From Candidatus Zixiibacteriota bacterium (GTDB taxonomy: Bacteria > Zixibacteria > MSB-5A5 > GN15 > FEB-12): 64,000 nucleotides of DNA. The position numbers and the translations under genes are program-made. The notes beneath the pieces were generated by a model. That model made no database searches. It had not been told where the DNA came from and was given only the letters and a program-made list of their open reading frames with translations. Each line of letters begins with the position of its first letter. The stretch's first letter is position 1. Below, piece by piece: positions 53,133-61,702 of the stretch. The stretch covers positions 251,849 to 315,848 of the forward strand of contig JBFLZR010000001.1 in NCBI GenBank assembly GCA_040756055.1, given 5' to 3'.

Positions 53133-53257
53133 ACCAGTAACTCCACTCCTTTTGGTAGTTTAATTGATTGTGGCTCTATTTTATAAAAACAAAATGCGTG
53201 ACGCAAGTCTCATTGAGTCAAAAAGTGCAGCATAGGCCAAAAAAGTCCCCTTTTGGC

Positions 53258-53692
53258 TCAGGCATCCATCGACGGTCTCTTGGTAAAGTATTTGATGTTG
53301 TGCTCGCACCTGTAGCCGTTATTTTGAAAACATGAAATCGACGGATAGTTAATTTCCTCAATGAGTGCGCATATAACCACTGCCCCCCTTTCCCTTAAAA
53401 ATTCCTCGGCGTGCGCAATAAGCTCACCGGCCAGCTGTTTTCCCCGAAAGTCCGGATCGATAGCCAGTCGATTTATCCATCCCCGGCGACCATCAAAATT
53501 CGCGATCACCACCCCGATCATCGCGTCATCTTCAAACAAACCATAAAAAGCGCAGATTGAATTGGCCATTTCCCTGGCCATCGACTCGCGGCTGTCACGT
53601 CCCTTTGGTTTGTAAGGCAGGCCGGCAATGGACCAAACCCTGATAATATCATCGTAGTCATCAATTGAAAGTATCCTAATCTCGCGGGCCAT
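53258..53692 (-). CDS. GNAT-family N-acetyltransferase
   Basis: A 144-residue single GNAT domain. The acetyl-CoA loop is in LAIDPDFRGKQLAGELIAHA (about residues 75-94), and YPSISCFQNNGYRCEHNIKYF near the C-terminus is the usual last strand pair. The acceptor is unknown. GGAGGAAA stands before ATG 53692. Its start lies within the last 17 bases of the upstream DUF116 gene, so the two are translationally linked. Confidence 0.87.
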   Translation of the reverse strand: MAREIRILSIDDYDDIIRVWSIAGLPYKPKGRDSRESMAREMANSICAFYGLFEDDAMIGVVIANFDGRRGWINRLAIDPDFRGKQLAGELIAHAEEFLRERGAVVICALIEEINYPSISCFQNNGYRCEHNIKYFTKRPSMDA

Positions 53693-54350
53693 ATTTTTCC
53701 TCCAGAATCGCCTTCAACGACGACCAGGCGAATTCGGATGCGAACGGCTCATCGTTCCAGTGTTCGCATCCGGTAAAATTGAGAAGCACGCCGCGCGCCG
53801 GCACGCCAACATCGGCCGCCGTGCGCATTCCCGAAGCCAGCATCATGATACACGCTATGCCGATAACGCTCAAGTCTTCCATCTTAGCGGCAAAGTATTC
53901 AATCTGTTCGGTCAGTTTGCGTTTGGAAAAGACAATCTTCAAACCGTATTTCGCGGCCAGATCACCAACCTGATATGCCTGACAGGTCGGCAAACACCTT
54001 TTGCAAAAATAGCCATACCGCTTTTCCACTTTCTCACACTCCTTCTCGTGAATAGAAAGGCAGTCCGGCATGATTATCAGGGTGTTTTTGGCCTTGTTGA
54101 ATTTCTCCCGGTTGATCTGATCATAAATCTTGAAAGCGACCATCTCCAGCAGATACTTTTCTTTCTCCGACTGACGAAGCTCACTGTCATCGCGACCCGT
54201 GTCGGCTTTGGCTCGCTCGACAAAACCCTCGACTCGGGAAAACTCCTCGGAAAAAGTATCGAATCCCGACTTGATGAATTCGCTGACGAATTTATCTAGC
54301 TTTGCGGTGAAATCCGGTCCGAGACGGTAGGTGGGATGCTTGCTGTCCAT
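53676..54350 (-). CDS. DUF116-family cysteine-rich protein
   Basis: About 224 residues. The C-terminal two thirds match the DUF116 family: LIIMPDCLSIHEKECEKVEK, then YGYFCKRCLPTCQAY with a C-x2-C-x3-C pattern, IGIACIMMLASGMRTAADVG and LNFTGCEHWND, which together could bind a metal or iron-sulfur centre. The function is unknown. The frame is open to 54404 with TTG or GTG starts that overlap the TPR gene. I prefer ATG 54350 (MDSKHPTYRL), although neither choice has a strong ribosome site. Confidence 0.75.
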   Translation of the reverse strand: MDSKHPTYRLGPDFTAKLDKFVSEFIKSGFDTFSEEFSRVEGFVERAKADTGRDDSELRQSEKEKYLLEMVAFKIYDQINREKFNKAKNTLIIMPDCLSIHEKECEKVEKRYGYFCKRCLPTCQAYQVGDLAAKYGLKIVFSKRKLTEQIEYFAAKMEDLSVIGIACIMMLASGMRTAADVGVPARGVLLNFTGCEHWNDEPFASEFAWSSLKAILEEKYGPRD

Positions 54351-54390
54351 GGGCCCAATATAGAAAAAGGGCCGCACGGGCGACACAATT

Positions 54391-54918
54391 TTATTTGCCC
54401 TCAAGGCTGGTGAGCGGTTTAAGCCTCTCTATGCCGCTTCTGGCCTGCTCTGACTGGGGATTGAGATTGAATGCGGTAATAAAATTCTGCTGAGCGCGCG
54501 CTGTTTGACCACTTTTCTCGTAGCAATTCCCCAGAGCCACGTAAATTAATGAACGATCGGTTGCTGTATTAGGGCAATGTCGAAGAGCCATCCGGAGGGT
54601 CTCCAGACTCTGCTCGAACTCATCTCTTTCTGTTTGAATCATGCCTTTCAGATAATAGGCTTGCCAACGGTCGGGGTTGAGCGATAGCTCTCTATCGACA
54701 ATCGTCAGGCAGCTATCCAGCGAGCCTCGCCCGTACAACTCTTTTGCCTGTGAAAGCCGCGGTTCATCCGGCCTTGACTCTTTCTGGGCGGTCACGGCAA
54801 CCGGATCAGCCACCGGCCTCTGGCCGAGATACCTGGCTTTTACGGTGTCCATACCGCCGCTACAGCCAAGGATAAGGCTCAGAATTGTGGCCATGCCTAA
54901 AGGTATAATATGCCTCAT
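54391..54918 (-). CDS. TPR-repeat lipoprotein
   Basis: A 175-residue lipoprotein with lipobox LILGC at about residues 15-19, a polar linker, and about three tetratricopeptide units from residue 55 on (AKELYGRGSLDSCLTIVDR, AYYLKGMIQTERDEFEQSL, ALGNCYEKSGQTARAQQNF). TPR proteins mediate protein contacts; in the envelope they often sit in assembly or secretion complexes. The partner is unknown. It heads a minus-strand run into DUF116 and the GNAT gene. Confidence 0.82.
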   Translation of the reverse strand: MRHIIPLGMATILSLILGCSGGMDTVKARYLGQRPVADPVAVTAQKESRPDEPRLSQAKELYGRGSLDSCLTIVDRELSLNPDRWQAYYLKGMIQTERDEFEQSLETLRMALRHCPNTATDRSLIYVALGNCYEKSGQTARAQQNFITAFNLNPQSEQARSGIERLKPLTSLEGK

Positions 54919-55048
54919 TATTACTGATTATCGGCGTTTCGGTGGACAATATTCAGAGGGAAAAATACTTCAAAAAGGCGTTGAATTAAGCTTATGAGCC
55001 GTAGTATTATAAGCAGGTATCAATAACTTTTGCGCGCGGGAGTTCACA

Positions 55049-55348
55049 GTGACTTATCAACCACCGCCCAGGTTTTTCAAAAATCCCGGCCTTGCCGCCG
55101 TGTTTTCGTTTTTCTATATGGGGCTGGGGCAGATCTATAACGGCCAGATAGCCAAAGGAATACTCTTCATCGTGGCTTACACAATCTCCTGGCTGTTTAT
55201 TGCCTCAATCATACTGTTGCCAATCGGGATCATAAGTACCCCTGTCTTGTTTATCTACGGCATGTACGATGCCTATAAATCGGCCGAAAAAATCAATCGC
55301 GACATTGCCTCACAACCGCCTCACGGCAGCGGACCGGCCGTCAACTAA
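55049..55348 (+). CDS. TM2-domain small membrane protein
   Basis: A 99-residue protein. The first helix segment KNPGLAAVFSFFYMGLGQIY followed by NGQIAKGILF is the TM2-family signature, followed by a second helix region to about residue 75 and an acidic/basic soluble tail. The family occurs widely in bacteria and its role is unclear. The start is GTG at 55049 with GGGAG seven bases upstream. It lies 63 bases before coaX on the same strand. Confidence 0.83.
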   Translation: MTYQPPPRFFKNPGLAAVFSFFYMGLGQIYNGQIAKGILFIVAYTISWLFIASIILLPIGIISTPVLFIYGMYDAYKSAEKINRDIASQPPHGSGPAVN

Positions 55349-55411
55349 GATAAGACAGGCGGGGATATACCCGGACTTGACGATTGATGGGCAAAACGGC
55401 TATATTCCACC

Positions 55412-56182
55412 ATGCTTCTGGCTATAGACATCGGCAACACCACTATCGTGGTAGGTCTTTTCAAAGAGACAATTCTTAAGGACCGCTTCAGCCTATCCAC
55501 CCGGCACGGTATGACGGCCGATGAGGCCGGTTTTGTGATTACCGGCTGGCTCGAAAGAATGAGCCTGTCCGCTGAGGACGTGGAGGTTGTCATAATCAGT
55601 TCCGTCGTACCGCCGCTGACCACCACGTTTGAAATTACTTCGAAAAGGCACCTTGGTTGTCTTCCTATAATTGTATCGCACAAACTGAAATTGCCGATCA
55701 CTATCGAAATTGACCAACCCGACCAGGTAGGCGCCGATCGAATCGCCAACGCGGTGGCCGGCTTCACCAAATTCGGCGGACCGGTCATAGTTGTCGATTT
55801 CGGCACCGCCACGAATTTTGATATCGTCGACAACAAAGCCGCCTACGTTGGCGGAATACTCCTGCCGGGCCCGGAAACATCCATGGCGGAGCTGGCAAAA
55901 CGAGCGGCTCGCCTGTTCGAAGTTCGTATCGAGCCGCCAGATTTCGTAGTCGGCAAATCCACCGCGGGCGCCCTTAAGTCCGGGTTGTTTTACGGAACGA
56001 TTGGACAGGTTGACTACTTGATTGATAAGGTCCTCGAAGAAACCGGCTTTAAAGGGTGCACGATTGTGGGCACCGGCGGCTTCTCGCGCGGCATCGACAA
56101 ATATTCAAAACATATCAAGACGATAGAGCCGAATCTCACTCTCGAAGGTCTTCGGCTCATAGCCGGCCTTAACGCCAAATAA
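55412..56182 (+). CDS. coaX: Type III pantothenate kinase
   Basis: A 256-residue CoaX, which phosphorylates pantothenate with ATP in the first step of coenzyme A synthesis. Visible motifs are the ASKHA phosphate-1 segment LLAIDIGNTTIVVGLF (residues 2-17), DQPDQVGADRIANAV (about 103-117), the phosphate-2 segment IVVDFGTATNFDIV (about 127-140) and CTIVGTGGFSRGI (about 212-224). Length is typical. No coaA is seen. It ends in a perfect bidirectional terminator. Confidence 0.95.
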   Translation: MLLAIDIGNTTIVVGLFKETILKDRFSLSTRHGMTADEAGFVITGWLERMSLSAEDVEVVIISSVVPPLTTTFEITSKRHLGCLPIIVSHKLKLPITIEIDQPDQVGADRIANAVAGFTKFGGPVIVVDFGTATNFDIVDNKAAYVGGILLPGPETSMAELAKRAARLFEVRIEPPDFVVGKSTAGALKSGLFYGTIGQVDYLIDKVLEETGFKGCTIVGTGGFSRGIDKYSKHIKTIEPNLTLEGLRLIAGLNAK

Positions 56183-56206
56183 AAAGGCGCCTCTCGGGCG
56201 CCTTTA
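56181..56206. terminator. Bidirectional terminator between coaX and the desulfurase-like gene
   Basis: AAAGGCGCC (56183-56191) pairs perfectly with GGCGCCTTT (56197-56205) around five bases. It begins right after the coaX stop. Confidence 0.85.
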
Positions 56207-56229
56207 TCGCTTTCATCGCAAACATCGCT

Positions 56230-57657
56230 TCAAAGCTTATAATACTGCTGGAAATCCAGCTCGAAACCTTTCGGAGCGTATTCCCCTTTTTCCTTGTTGA
56301 GGACATAGTCTTTGAAATAGTCTCCTGCCGCTATCTTGCGAATCATCCCCAGGAATCGGTCAATCTCATCTTTGGTATTGTATATACCGAACGACACGCG
56401 AATCGTCCCCGGCAGGTGAGAGCGGTCGCGGGCGAGAATCTCTTCTTCCAACACCCTCGATTCGTCGTCACTCACTTTCAACAGCGACTTGACATAAAGG
56501 TGAGCGCAGAAACAACCCGACCTCACCCCGATAGCTCCCTCATAGCTCAAAATCGCCGCTACCAACGCATGCGGCAAATCGCCGACATTCAGCGATATTA
56601 CACCAAGCCTTTGGGCGGCATTCTTTGGGTCGGCGTCACCATAGAGCTCAACCGAAGGAATTTCTTTCAGCTTCTCCAGAGCATAGGCTGTCAACTGGGC
56701 CTCATGACGAATGATCTCATCCCAGCCAATCTGCTGAATCATCTGGATGACCTTGGCCAGAGCCACCACCCCGATGATATCCGGCGTCCCGGCCTCTTCC
56801 TTCTCCGGGAGATCGGTCCAGTAAGCATCTTCGAGCGTGACTATGTCAACCACACCTCCACCGACTTCCTCCGGATCACCCCGCTCGAAAGTCTCCCGCT
56901 CACCAATAAGCACCCCCACCCCGAACGGCGCGTAGACCTTGTGGGCGGAGAAAACAAGATAATCAAGCATGCACTCTTTATTGTTGGCCTTCATGTCAAC
57001 GGGACGGTGCGGTGCCAACTGGGCGGCATCGACCAGGATCTTCGCGCCAATCTTGTGCGTCTCGCAGGCGAAGAAATCAATATCGTTGATATAACCTGTC
57101 ACGTTGGAGGCGCCCGTGATGGCCACGAGCTTTATTTTGGAGCCGTAACGTTTCAGCTTCGCCAGAAAGTCGTCTGTGGATATGGTACCGTTATCGTTTA
57201 GCCCGATATGCTCGACCTTCGCCACCCTTCTCCACGGAAGTTCGTTGGAATGATGCTCCATTAGGGTCGTAAGAACGATATCCTGTTTGGTCAGCGGCAG
57301 CCGGTTGGCCATTTTGTTGAGCGCTTCGGTTGAATTTTTCGTAAAAATGACAACCTGCTTGCTCAAATCGGCGCCTACAAAATCAGCAACGATATCACGC
57401 GACCGCTCAAAGGCCCAACTCGACAATTGGGACTTGAACCCTGTTCCACGGTGAACATTGGAGTACCAGCGCAAGAACGATGTTACTGAATCGGCTATAT
57501 GAGAAAAGGTCGGCGTGGAAGCCGCGTTATCGAAATTAATATACTTCTGCGGACCGTGCAGTGTCGGCACCGTCGTCTCAGCGCCGATGAGAAGTCCCGG
57601 CAGATCCTTTATCGTAATTTTCTTCGTATCAGCTAAGACACTGACTGGTTTAGACAT
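56230..57657 (-). CDS. Class V aminotransferase / cysteine desulfurase-like protein
   Basis: A 475-residue PLP enzyme of the SufS/CsdA superfamily. It shows YINFDNAASTPTF (about residues 39-51), LMEHHSNELPWRR (about 132-144), ILVDAAQLAPHRPVDM (about 211-226) and the PLP lysine in VFSAHKVYAPFGVGVL (about 239-254). RSGCFCAHLY (about 375-384) places a Cys near the position of the catalytic cysteine. It is about 70 residues longer than SufS, with an inserted segment after that loop and an extended C-terminus, and no SufBCD or IscU genes are nearby. It may therefore be a desulfurase-like enzyme with another role. GAGGTACGG precedes ATG 57657. Confidence 0.82.
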   Translation of the reverse strand: MSKPVSVLADTKKITIKDLPGLLIGAETTVPTLHGPQKYINFDNAASTPTFSHIADSVTSFLRWYSNVHRGTGFKSQLSSWAFERSRDIVADFVGADLSKQVVIFTKNSTEALNKMANRLPLTKQDIVLTTLMEHHSNELPWRRVAKVEHIGLNDNGTISTDDFLAKLKRYGSKIKLVAITGASNVTGYINDIDFFACETHKIGAKILVDAAQLAPHRPVDMKANNKECMLDYLVFSAHKVYAPFGVGVLIGERETFERGDPEEVGGGVVDIVTLEDAYWTDLPEKEEAGTPDIIGVVALAKVIQMIQQIGWDEIIRHEAQLTAYALEKLKEIPSVELYGDADPKNAAQRLGVISLNVGDLPHALVAAILSYEGAIGVRSGCFCAHLYVKSLLKVSDDESRVLEEEILARDRSHLPGTIRVSFGIYNTKDEIDRFLGMIRKIAAGDYFKDYVLNKEKGEYAPKGFELDFQQYYKL

Positions 57658-57766
57658 ATCCGTACCTCGATATTACTTTTGGCTCTGGGCTAATATAGGT
57701 AAATGCCTCGATAAAGCAAACAGATTAAAACCGATTTCGACAAGTGGCTTTGAGTCCGGCATGCAC

Positions 57767-58870
57767 CTAGCCAAGTTTCTGCGCTAGTACATCGACAATG
57801 CGCTCCGAACTGCGACCGTCCCAGAGTCGCGGAATCGTCCCCTTTTTACCTCTTCCATCCAGTATCTGTTCCACAGTAGCTAAAATGCACTCTGGATCGG
57901 TCCCACAAAGAGTATTCGTGCCCTCGTCGATAGTGGCCAGAAGTTCAGTGTTTTCGCGCATCGTAATACACGGTATGCCCAGATAGGTAGTCTCCTCCTG
58001 GATACCACCGCTATCGGTCAACACTATACGCGCCTCGGATTGAAGTTTAAGGAAATCCAGATAACCCAGAGGCTCGATGAGACGGAGGCCTGTCCCGGTC
58101 GATCCTGCGCCCAACCCAAACTGCTCAATGCGACTGCGAGTGCGAGGATGGCAGGGAAAGACGACGGGGAGTTTTTCGCTTATCTTTTCGATACAAGACA
58201 TAAGCCTGCCCAGAACCTCCGGATCATCGACATTCGATGGCCGGTGCATGGTCATAGCCACATAGCTCCTTGGCTCCAAAGACAGCCTGCCGAGGATGTC
58301 GCTGCCGCCGGCGATTTCCAAGTTGGCAACCAATGAGTCTATCATGATATTACCGGTGTAAAAAACCTTTTCACGGGAAACACCCTCGGCCTCAAGATTC
58401 ACCATCCCGGCATCCTCGGTCACGAACAAATAATCTGACAACCTGTCGGTGACAATGCGGTTGATTTCCTCCGGCATCCGGTTGTCGAAACTGCGCAATC
58501 CGGCCTCGACATGAGCCAATTTGAGGCACAATTTGGCCGCCACGATTGCCGCGGCGATTGTGGAATTGACGTCACCAAAAACAACTACCAGGTCGGGACG
58601 AAGCCTGATCAGTTCTTTTTCCAGCCCGACCATAATACTGCCCGTCTGCTCGGCGTGCGTCCCGGAACCGACACCAAGATAAACATCCGGTTGCGACATC
58701 TTCAGCTGCTCGAAAAACAGCTGAGAAAGATTGTGATCATAATGCTGTCCGGTGTGAATAAGGACCGTCTCGAATTTGTCAGGATATTTCTTAAGTTGCG
58801 CCAGAAGCGGCGCCGATTTCATGAAATTCGGCCTGGCCCCCACGATTAACACTAGTCTGTATCTACGCAT
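57767..58870 (-). CDS. wecB: UDP-N-acetylglucosamine 2-epimerase (non-hydrolysing)
   Basis: About 367 residues. It interconverts UDP-GlcNAc and UDP-ManNAc for polysaccharide synthesis. Blocks visible are LIVGARPNFMKSAPLLAQL at the start, LIHTGQHYDHNLSQLFF, VVVFGDVNSTIAAAIVA, HVEAGLRSFDNRMPEEINR (about 117-135) and VLTDSGGIQEETTYLGIPC (about 285). I choose ATG 58870 (MRRYRLVLIVGARP), which fits the family N-terminus; the open frame extends nine codons upstream only through TTG codons. It lies downstream of a GT4 glycosyltransferase on the same strand, which suits an envelope or exopolysaccharide role. Confidence 0.93.
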   Translation of the reverse strand: MRRYRLVLIVGARPNFMKSAPLLAQLKKYPDKFETVLIHTGQHYDHNLSQLFFEQLKMSQPDVYLGVGSGTHAEQTGSIMVGLEKELIRLRPDLVVVFGDVNSTIAAAIVAAKLCLKLAHVEAGLRSFDNRMPEEINRIVTDRLSDYLFVTEDAGMVNLEAEGVSREKVFYTGNIMIDSLVANLEIAGGSDILGRLSLEPRSYVAMTMHRPSNVDDPEVLGRLMSCIEKISEKLPVVFPCHPRTRSRIEQFGLGAGSTGTGLRLIEPLGYLDFLKLQSEARIVLTDSGGIQEETTYLGIPCITMRENTELLATIDEGTNTLCGTDPECILATVEQILDGRGKKGTIPRLWDGRSSERIVDVLAQKLG

Positions 58871-59092
58871 CCTGGTTTTCAATCTCCCCGTCAACAATCC
58901 GGACGGTGCGGCTGGTAATGGTTTTGTAAAGTACTAACTATAACACTATAACACCGCGATTTGCAACCGATTTTGCCCCCCAAGACAGACAGTTGCCGCA
59001 AATGGTTACAAAAATGTTTAGTTGTTAGCGGGTAAACATTTATATGGAGCTAAAATGATGCGAACGCGGTATCGGTGGTCACAAGTTGCAAA

Positions 59093-60304
59093 TCAGATGC
59101 TGTCCAAAAACGACAGGTATCTCTCCGCCCATTTTTCACGACAGTGATTGCGGGTGACATGCTCGTGGTACTTCTGCCCCAGCGCTACGCCGTCGATTTC
59201 TCCGGTCTTGAGCGCCATTATGAGTTGAGTCAGACGGTCAGCATCATCTGCCTGGAAAGAAAGCGCTCCTCCGGCCAGCTCCAACTCCGAAACAGCCTCA
59301 CCGCCGGATGAGCCATAGATGATCGGCTTACCTGACGCCATGTATTCGAACAACTTGCTCGGCAGCGAACCTTTTGTCACCGGCACATCTTTCATACTGT
59401 GCACCAGGACATCACCGGCACGAAGGAAATAAGGGATGGTCTCAAGGGGCTGAAGACCGAAGAAGCCGACATTTTTAAGACCGTAGTCTCTGACCATTCC
59501 CTCAAGAACCTTCTTTTTCTGCCCATCGCCAATAAAGGCGAAATATATATCGGGTTGGTCAGTCAACTGTCGCGCCGCCTCGACAAGAGTCTCCAGGGAG
59601 TGGGCCCATCCCAGAGTACCGGCGTAAATGACAAGAAACTTCTCCTCCAACCCGAATTTTTTGCGTATGCCGTTGGAGTCGGAATCTATGAACTCGCGAC
59701 TCACGCCCGACTTAACCGTCGTCACCTTCTTCTCATCCAATCCAAGGCCGAGAAGATAATCAGTTATCCCCTGGGTCACCGGGACTACCGCGTCGGCCTT
59801 GCGATAAAGATGGTGCATCATTTTCTTCAATAGCCGCGTGAACGGTGAACGGCTGAGATTACCAAAGTCCTCGCTCGACTCGGGCTGCAGGTCACGAATC
59901 TCAAGGACAAATTTGCTCTTTCTAATTCTGCTGAGGATATAGCCAATCACCGGGGTCGTGACCGGCGGCGACGAAGCTATGACGACATCAAAACGGTCTT
60001 TTAATCGAAATGAATTGAGGATGGAGGTTGTCAGGAAACTTATAAACCCGACCATCCGCTTGGTCGGCTGACTGTTAGAAGCCGGCAGCACCCAACTGCG
60101 ATGAACCTGGACACCATCCATTTCCTCTTTAAAGTAAAAACGCCCACGATAACGGGGCGGGACTATTCCATCCGGATAATTGGGCATAGCAGTGAGAACC
60201 GATACCTGATGACCTTTGCTAACGAAGTATCGGGCGAATTCAAAGAGACGTCTAACCGCTCCCCTCTCCGGAGGGAAATGTTGAGTTACAATGAGAATCT
60301 TCAT
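59093..60304 (-). CDS. GT4-family glycosyltransferase
   Basis: About 403 residues with a two-domain GT-B fold. The N-terminus MKILIVTQHFPPERGAVRRL has the glycine/proline loop of WcaI-like and WbuB-like GT4 enzymes, VVIASSPPVTTPVIGY follows, and the donor-binding region is seen in VIYAGTLGWAHSLETLVEAA (about residue 230) and GSLPSKLFEYMASGKPIIYG (about 315-335), with the conserved Glu. The sugar donor and acceptor are unknown; a WbuB-like fucosamine transferase is one possibility. The frame continues 49 codons upstream, but those codons are atypical and ATG 60304 begins the family homology. Confidence 0.88.
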   Translation of the reverse strand: MKILIVTQHFPPERGAVRRLFEFARYFVSKGHQVSVLTAMPNYPDGIVPPRYRGRFYFKEEMDGVQVHRSWVLPASNSQPTKRMVGFISFLTTSILNSFRLKDRFDVVIASSPPVTTPVIGYILSRIRKSKFVLEIRDLQPESSEDFGNLSRSPFTRLLKKMMHHLYRKADAVVPVTQGITDYLLGLGLDEKKVTTVKSGVSREFIDSDSNGIRKKFGLEEKFLVIYAGTLGWAHSLETLVEAARQLTDQPDIYFAFIGDGQKKKVLEGMVRDYGLKNVGFFGLQPLETIPYFLRAGDVLVHSMKDVPVTKGSLPSKLFEYMASGKPIIYGSSGGEAVSELELAGGALSFQADDADRLTQLIMALKTGEIDGVALGQKYHEHVTRNHCREKWAERYLSFLDSI

Positions 60305-60397
60305 AGGCCCACAGACTGTAAGTCTATCATCTTTTACGGGTTTACGCAAGATTTTTCTGCCCGGCCCGCTCCTTTTTAATATTTTTCTTTTAAACGC

Positions 60398-60426
60398 TTG
60401 ACTCCGTTGGAAATGCTCAATATTTT
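60398..60426 (+). promoter_or_regulatory. Possible sigma-70-type promoter of the cytochrome gene
   Basis: TTGACT (60398-60403) and TATTTT (60421-60426) are separated by 17 bases, giving a start about 60 bases before the gene at 60495. The -10 element is only a partial match. Confidence 0.4.
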
Positions 60427-60494
60427 TTTCGGGTTGCGAACCTGAAACCAAAACTAATTGTATAAGGGTTAACAGATAACTTCAAAGAGGTAGT

Positions 60495-61037
60495 ATGATG
60501 CGTAAGTTAGTGGTTATTGCCCTGTTAGGTTTCGCGCTTTTGGCCTTTGCCGCCATGCTCGCCGTGGCTCAAGAAGAGACCAAAACCGAGGCCAAGACTG
60601 AGGCCAAAGAAGGCGCCAAGGCCGAATTTGTCGGGGCCGAAAAATGCGCCAAGGTCTGTCATAAGGTCCAGTTCAACTCATGGCTGGAAACCGGTCATGC
60701 CAAAGCGTTCACCGTTCTCACGGATGAAGACAAGGCCAAGCCGGAATGCGTTACCCCATGTCACGTCACAGGCAAGCTCGCCGATGGCACGCTGCTTGAA
60801 GGCGTTCAGTGCGAAGCCTGCCACGGTGCCGGTTCTGAGTATAAGTCGCCCAAAATCATGAGCAAGCCAAAATGGAGTGGCGATCCGGCCGGTTACAAGA
60901 AGATGGCGATGGATGCCGGATTGATTTACCCGACAGCCGAACACTGCACCCAGTGCCACAAGGAAGAAGGCAACCCGAATTTCAAGCCGTTCGATTTCGA
61001 AGCTTCCAAAGGCAAAGTGCACGCATTCGAGGAATAA
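60495..61037 (+). CDS. Tetrahaem-type cytochrome c with two CxxxCH motifs
   Basis: A 180-residue exported protein. After a signal peptide (about residues 1-25) comes a repetitive charged segment (TKTEAKTEAKEGAKAE), then a cytochrome c554-like domain. Four haem sites line up: CAKVCH (about 52-57), CVTPCH (about 86-91), CEACH (about 107-111) and CTQCH (about 151-155). The first two have three residues between the cysteines instead of two, and the surrounding text (GAEKCAKVCHKVQFNSW; CHVTGKL; CEACHGAGSEYKSP) otherwise matches the family. GAGGTAG lies before the ATG at 60495, with a second in-frame ATG adjacent. It is probably periplasmic and carries electrons. Confidence 0.9.
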   Translation: MMRKLVVIALLGFALLAFAAMLAVAQEETKTEAKTEAKEGAKAEFVGAEKCAKVCHKVQFNSWLETGHAKAFTVLTDEDKAKPECVTPCHVTGKLADGTLLEGVQCEACHGAGSEYKSPKIMSKPKWSGDPAGYKKMAMDAGLIYPTAEHCTQCHKEEGNPNFKPFDFEASKGKVHAFEE

Positions 61038-61072
61038 CCGACTCGATTCCGAGTAAGAAATTAGTAAACTCT

Positions 61073-61099
61073 AAAGGCGGCCTTCAGGCCGCCTTTTCT
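61073..61099. terminator. Bidirectional terminator after the cytochrome gene
   Basis: AAAGGCGGCC (61073-61082) pairs perfectly with GGCCGCCTTT (61087-61096) around TTCA, followed by T. It separates convergent genes. Confidence 0.88.
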
Positions 61100-61677
61100 T
61101 ATATCATCGGGGGATTATCAGAGAAACCCTTAAAGGGAAATGTGCGCACGGAAACCCACCGCTCATTTACCAGCGGCGTCATTAAATCCAGCGAAGATGC
61201 AAAGAATTTTTCCCGCGGAAGATACGAAGCTATTTGTTCCTTCACGAGCACCAGGCGGTGTTCTGAAATTTCCCGCGCCACAGTTACGTGAGGCTGATAC
61301 AACTTCTGAGCCAGAGGTATGCCCAGCCGGGAATACAACCGGTAATACAACTCGGTGAGATGATCGTTCTTGAGGACATTCCAATAAATAGTCGGAGAAC
61401 CCGGATAAAAGTCGCCGATACTATCGAGCTGAATCTGAAACGATTTCTGGCCATCGGTCTCGGTTTTGATCAGGCCGGCGAGTTCATCAAGAGGAAGATT
61501 CGTTTCGAATGGAAATACCACCGTTATGTGAGGAGCCACCAGGTTGTAAAGCGGGTCGAATCGCTCGCGAAGCGGCGCGACTATCTCGTGCAGCGCCTGC
61601 GGCAGAAGTATCACCACCGCATAGCGATTGCGACGACGCTCACCGAGAGCCCCGCCATATTCAAAAATCCTATCCAT
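61099..61677 (-). CDS. 2'-5' RNA ligase-like phosphoesterase (2H family)
   Basis: About 192 residues with the two HxT motifs of the 2H phosphoesterase superfamily: VAPHITVVFPFE (about residues 47-58) and YQPHVTVAREI (about 126-136). The arrangement is that of YjcG/ThpR-like proteins, which hydrolyse or ligate 2',5' or cyclic phosphates in RNA or nucleotides. The substrate is unknown. I choose ATG 61677 (MDRIFEYGG), which leaves 25 bases after the OmpA gene stop; the longer frame to 61725 would overlap that gene. Confidence 0.82.
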   Translation of the reverse strand: MDRIFEYGGALGERRRNRYAVVILLPQALHEIVAPLRERFDPLYNLVAPHITVVFPFETNLPLDELAGLIKTETDGQKSFQIQLDSIGDFYPGSPTIYWNVLKNDHLTELYYRLYSRLGIPLAQKLYQPHVTVAREISEHRLVLVKEQIASYLPREKFFASSLDLMTPLVNERWVSVRTFPFKGFSDNPPMI

Positions 61678-61702
61678 CTTATCCGACAAAATAACAGAAG
61701 TA

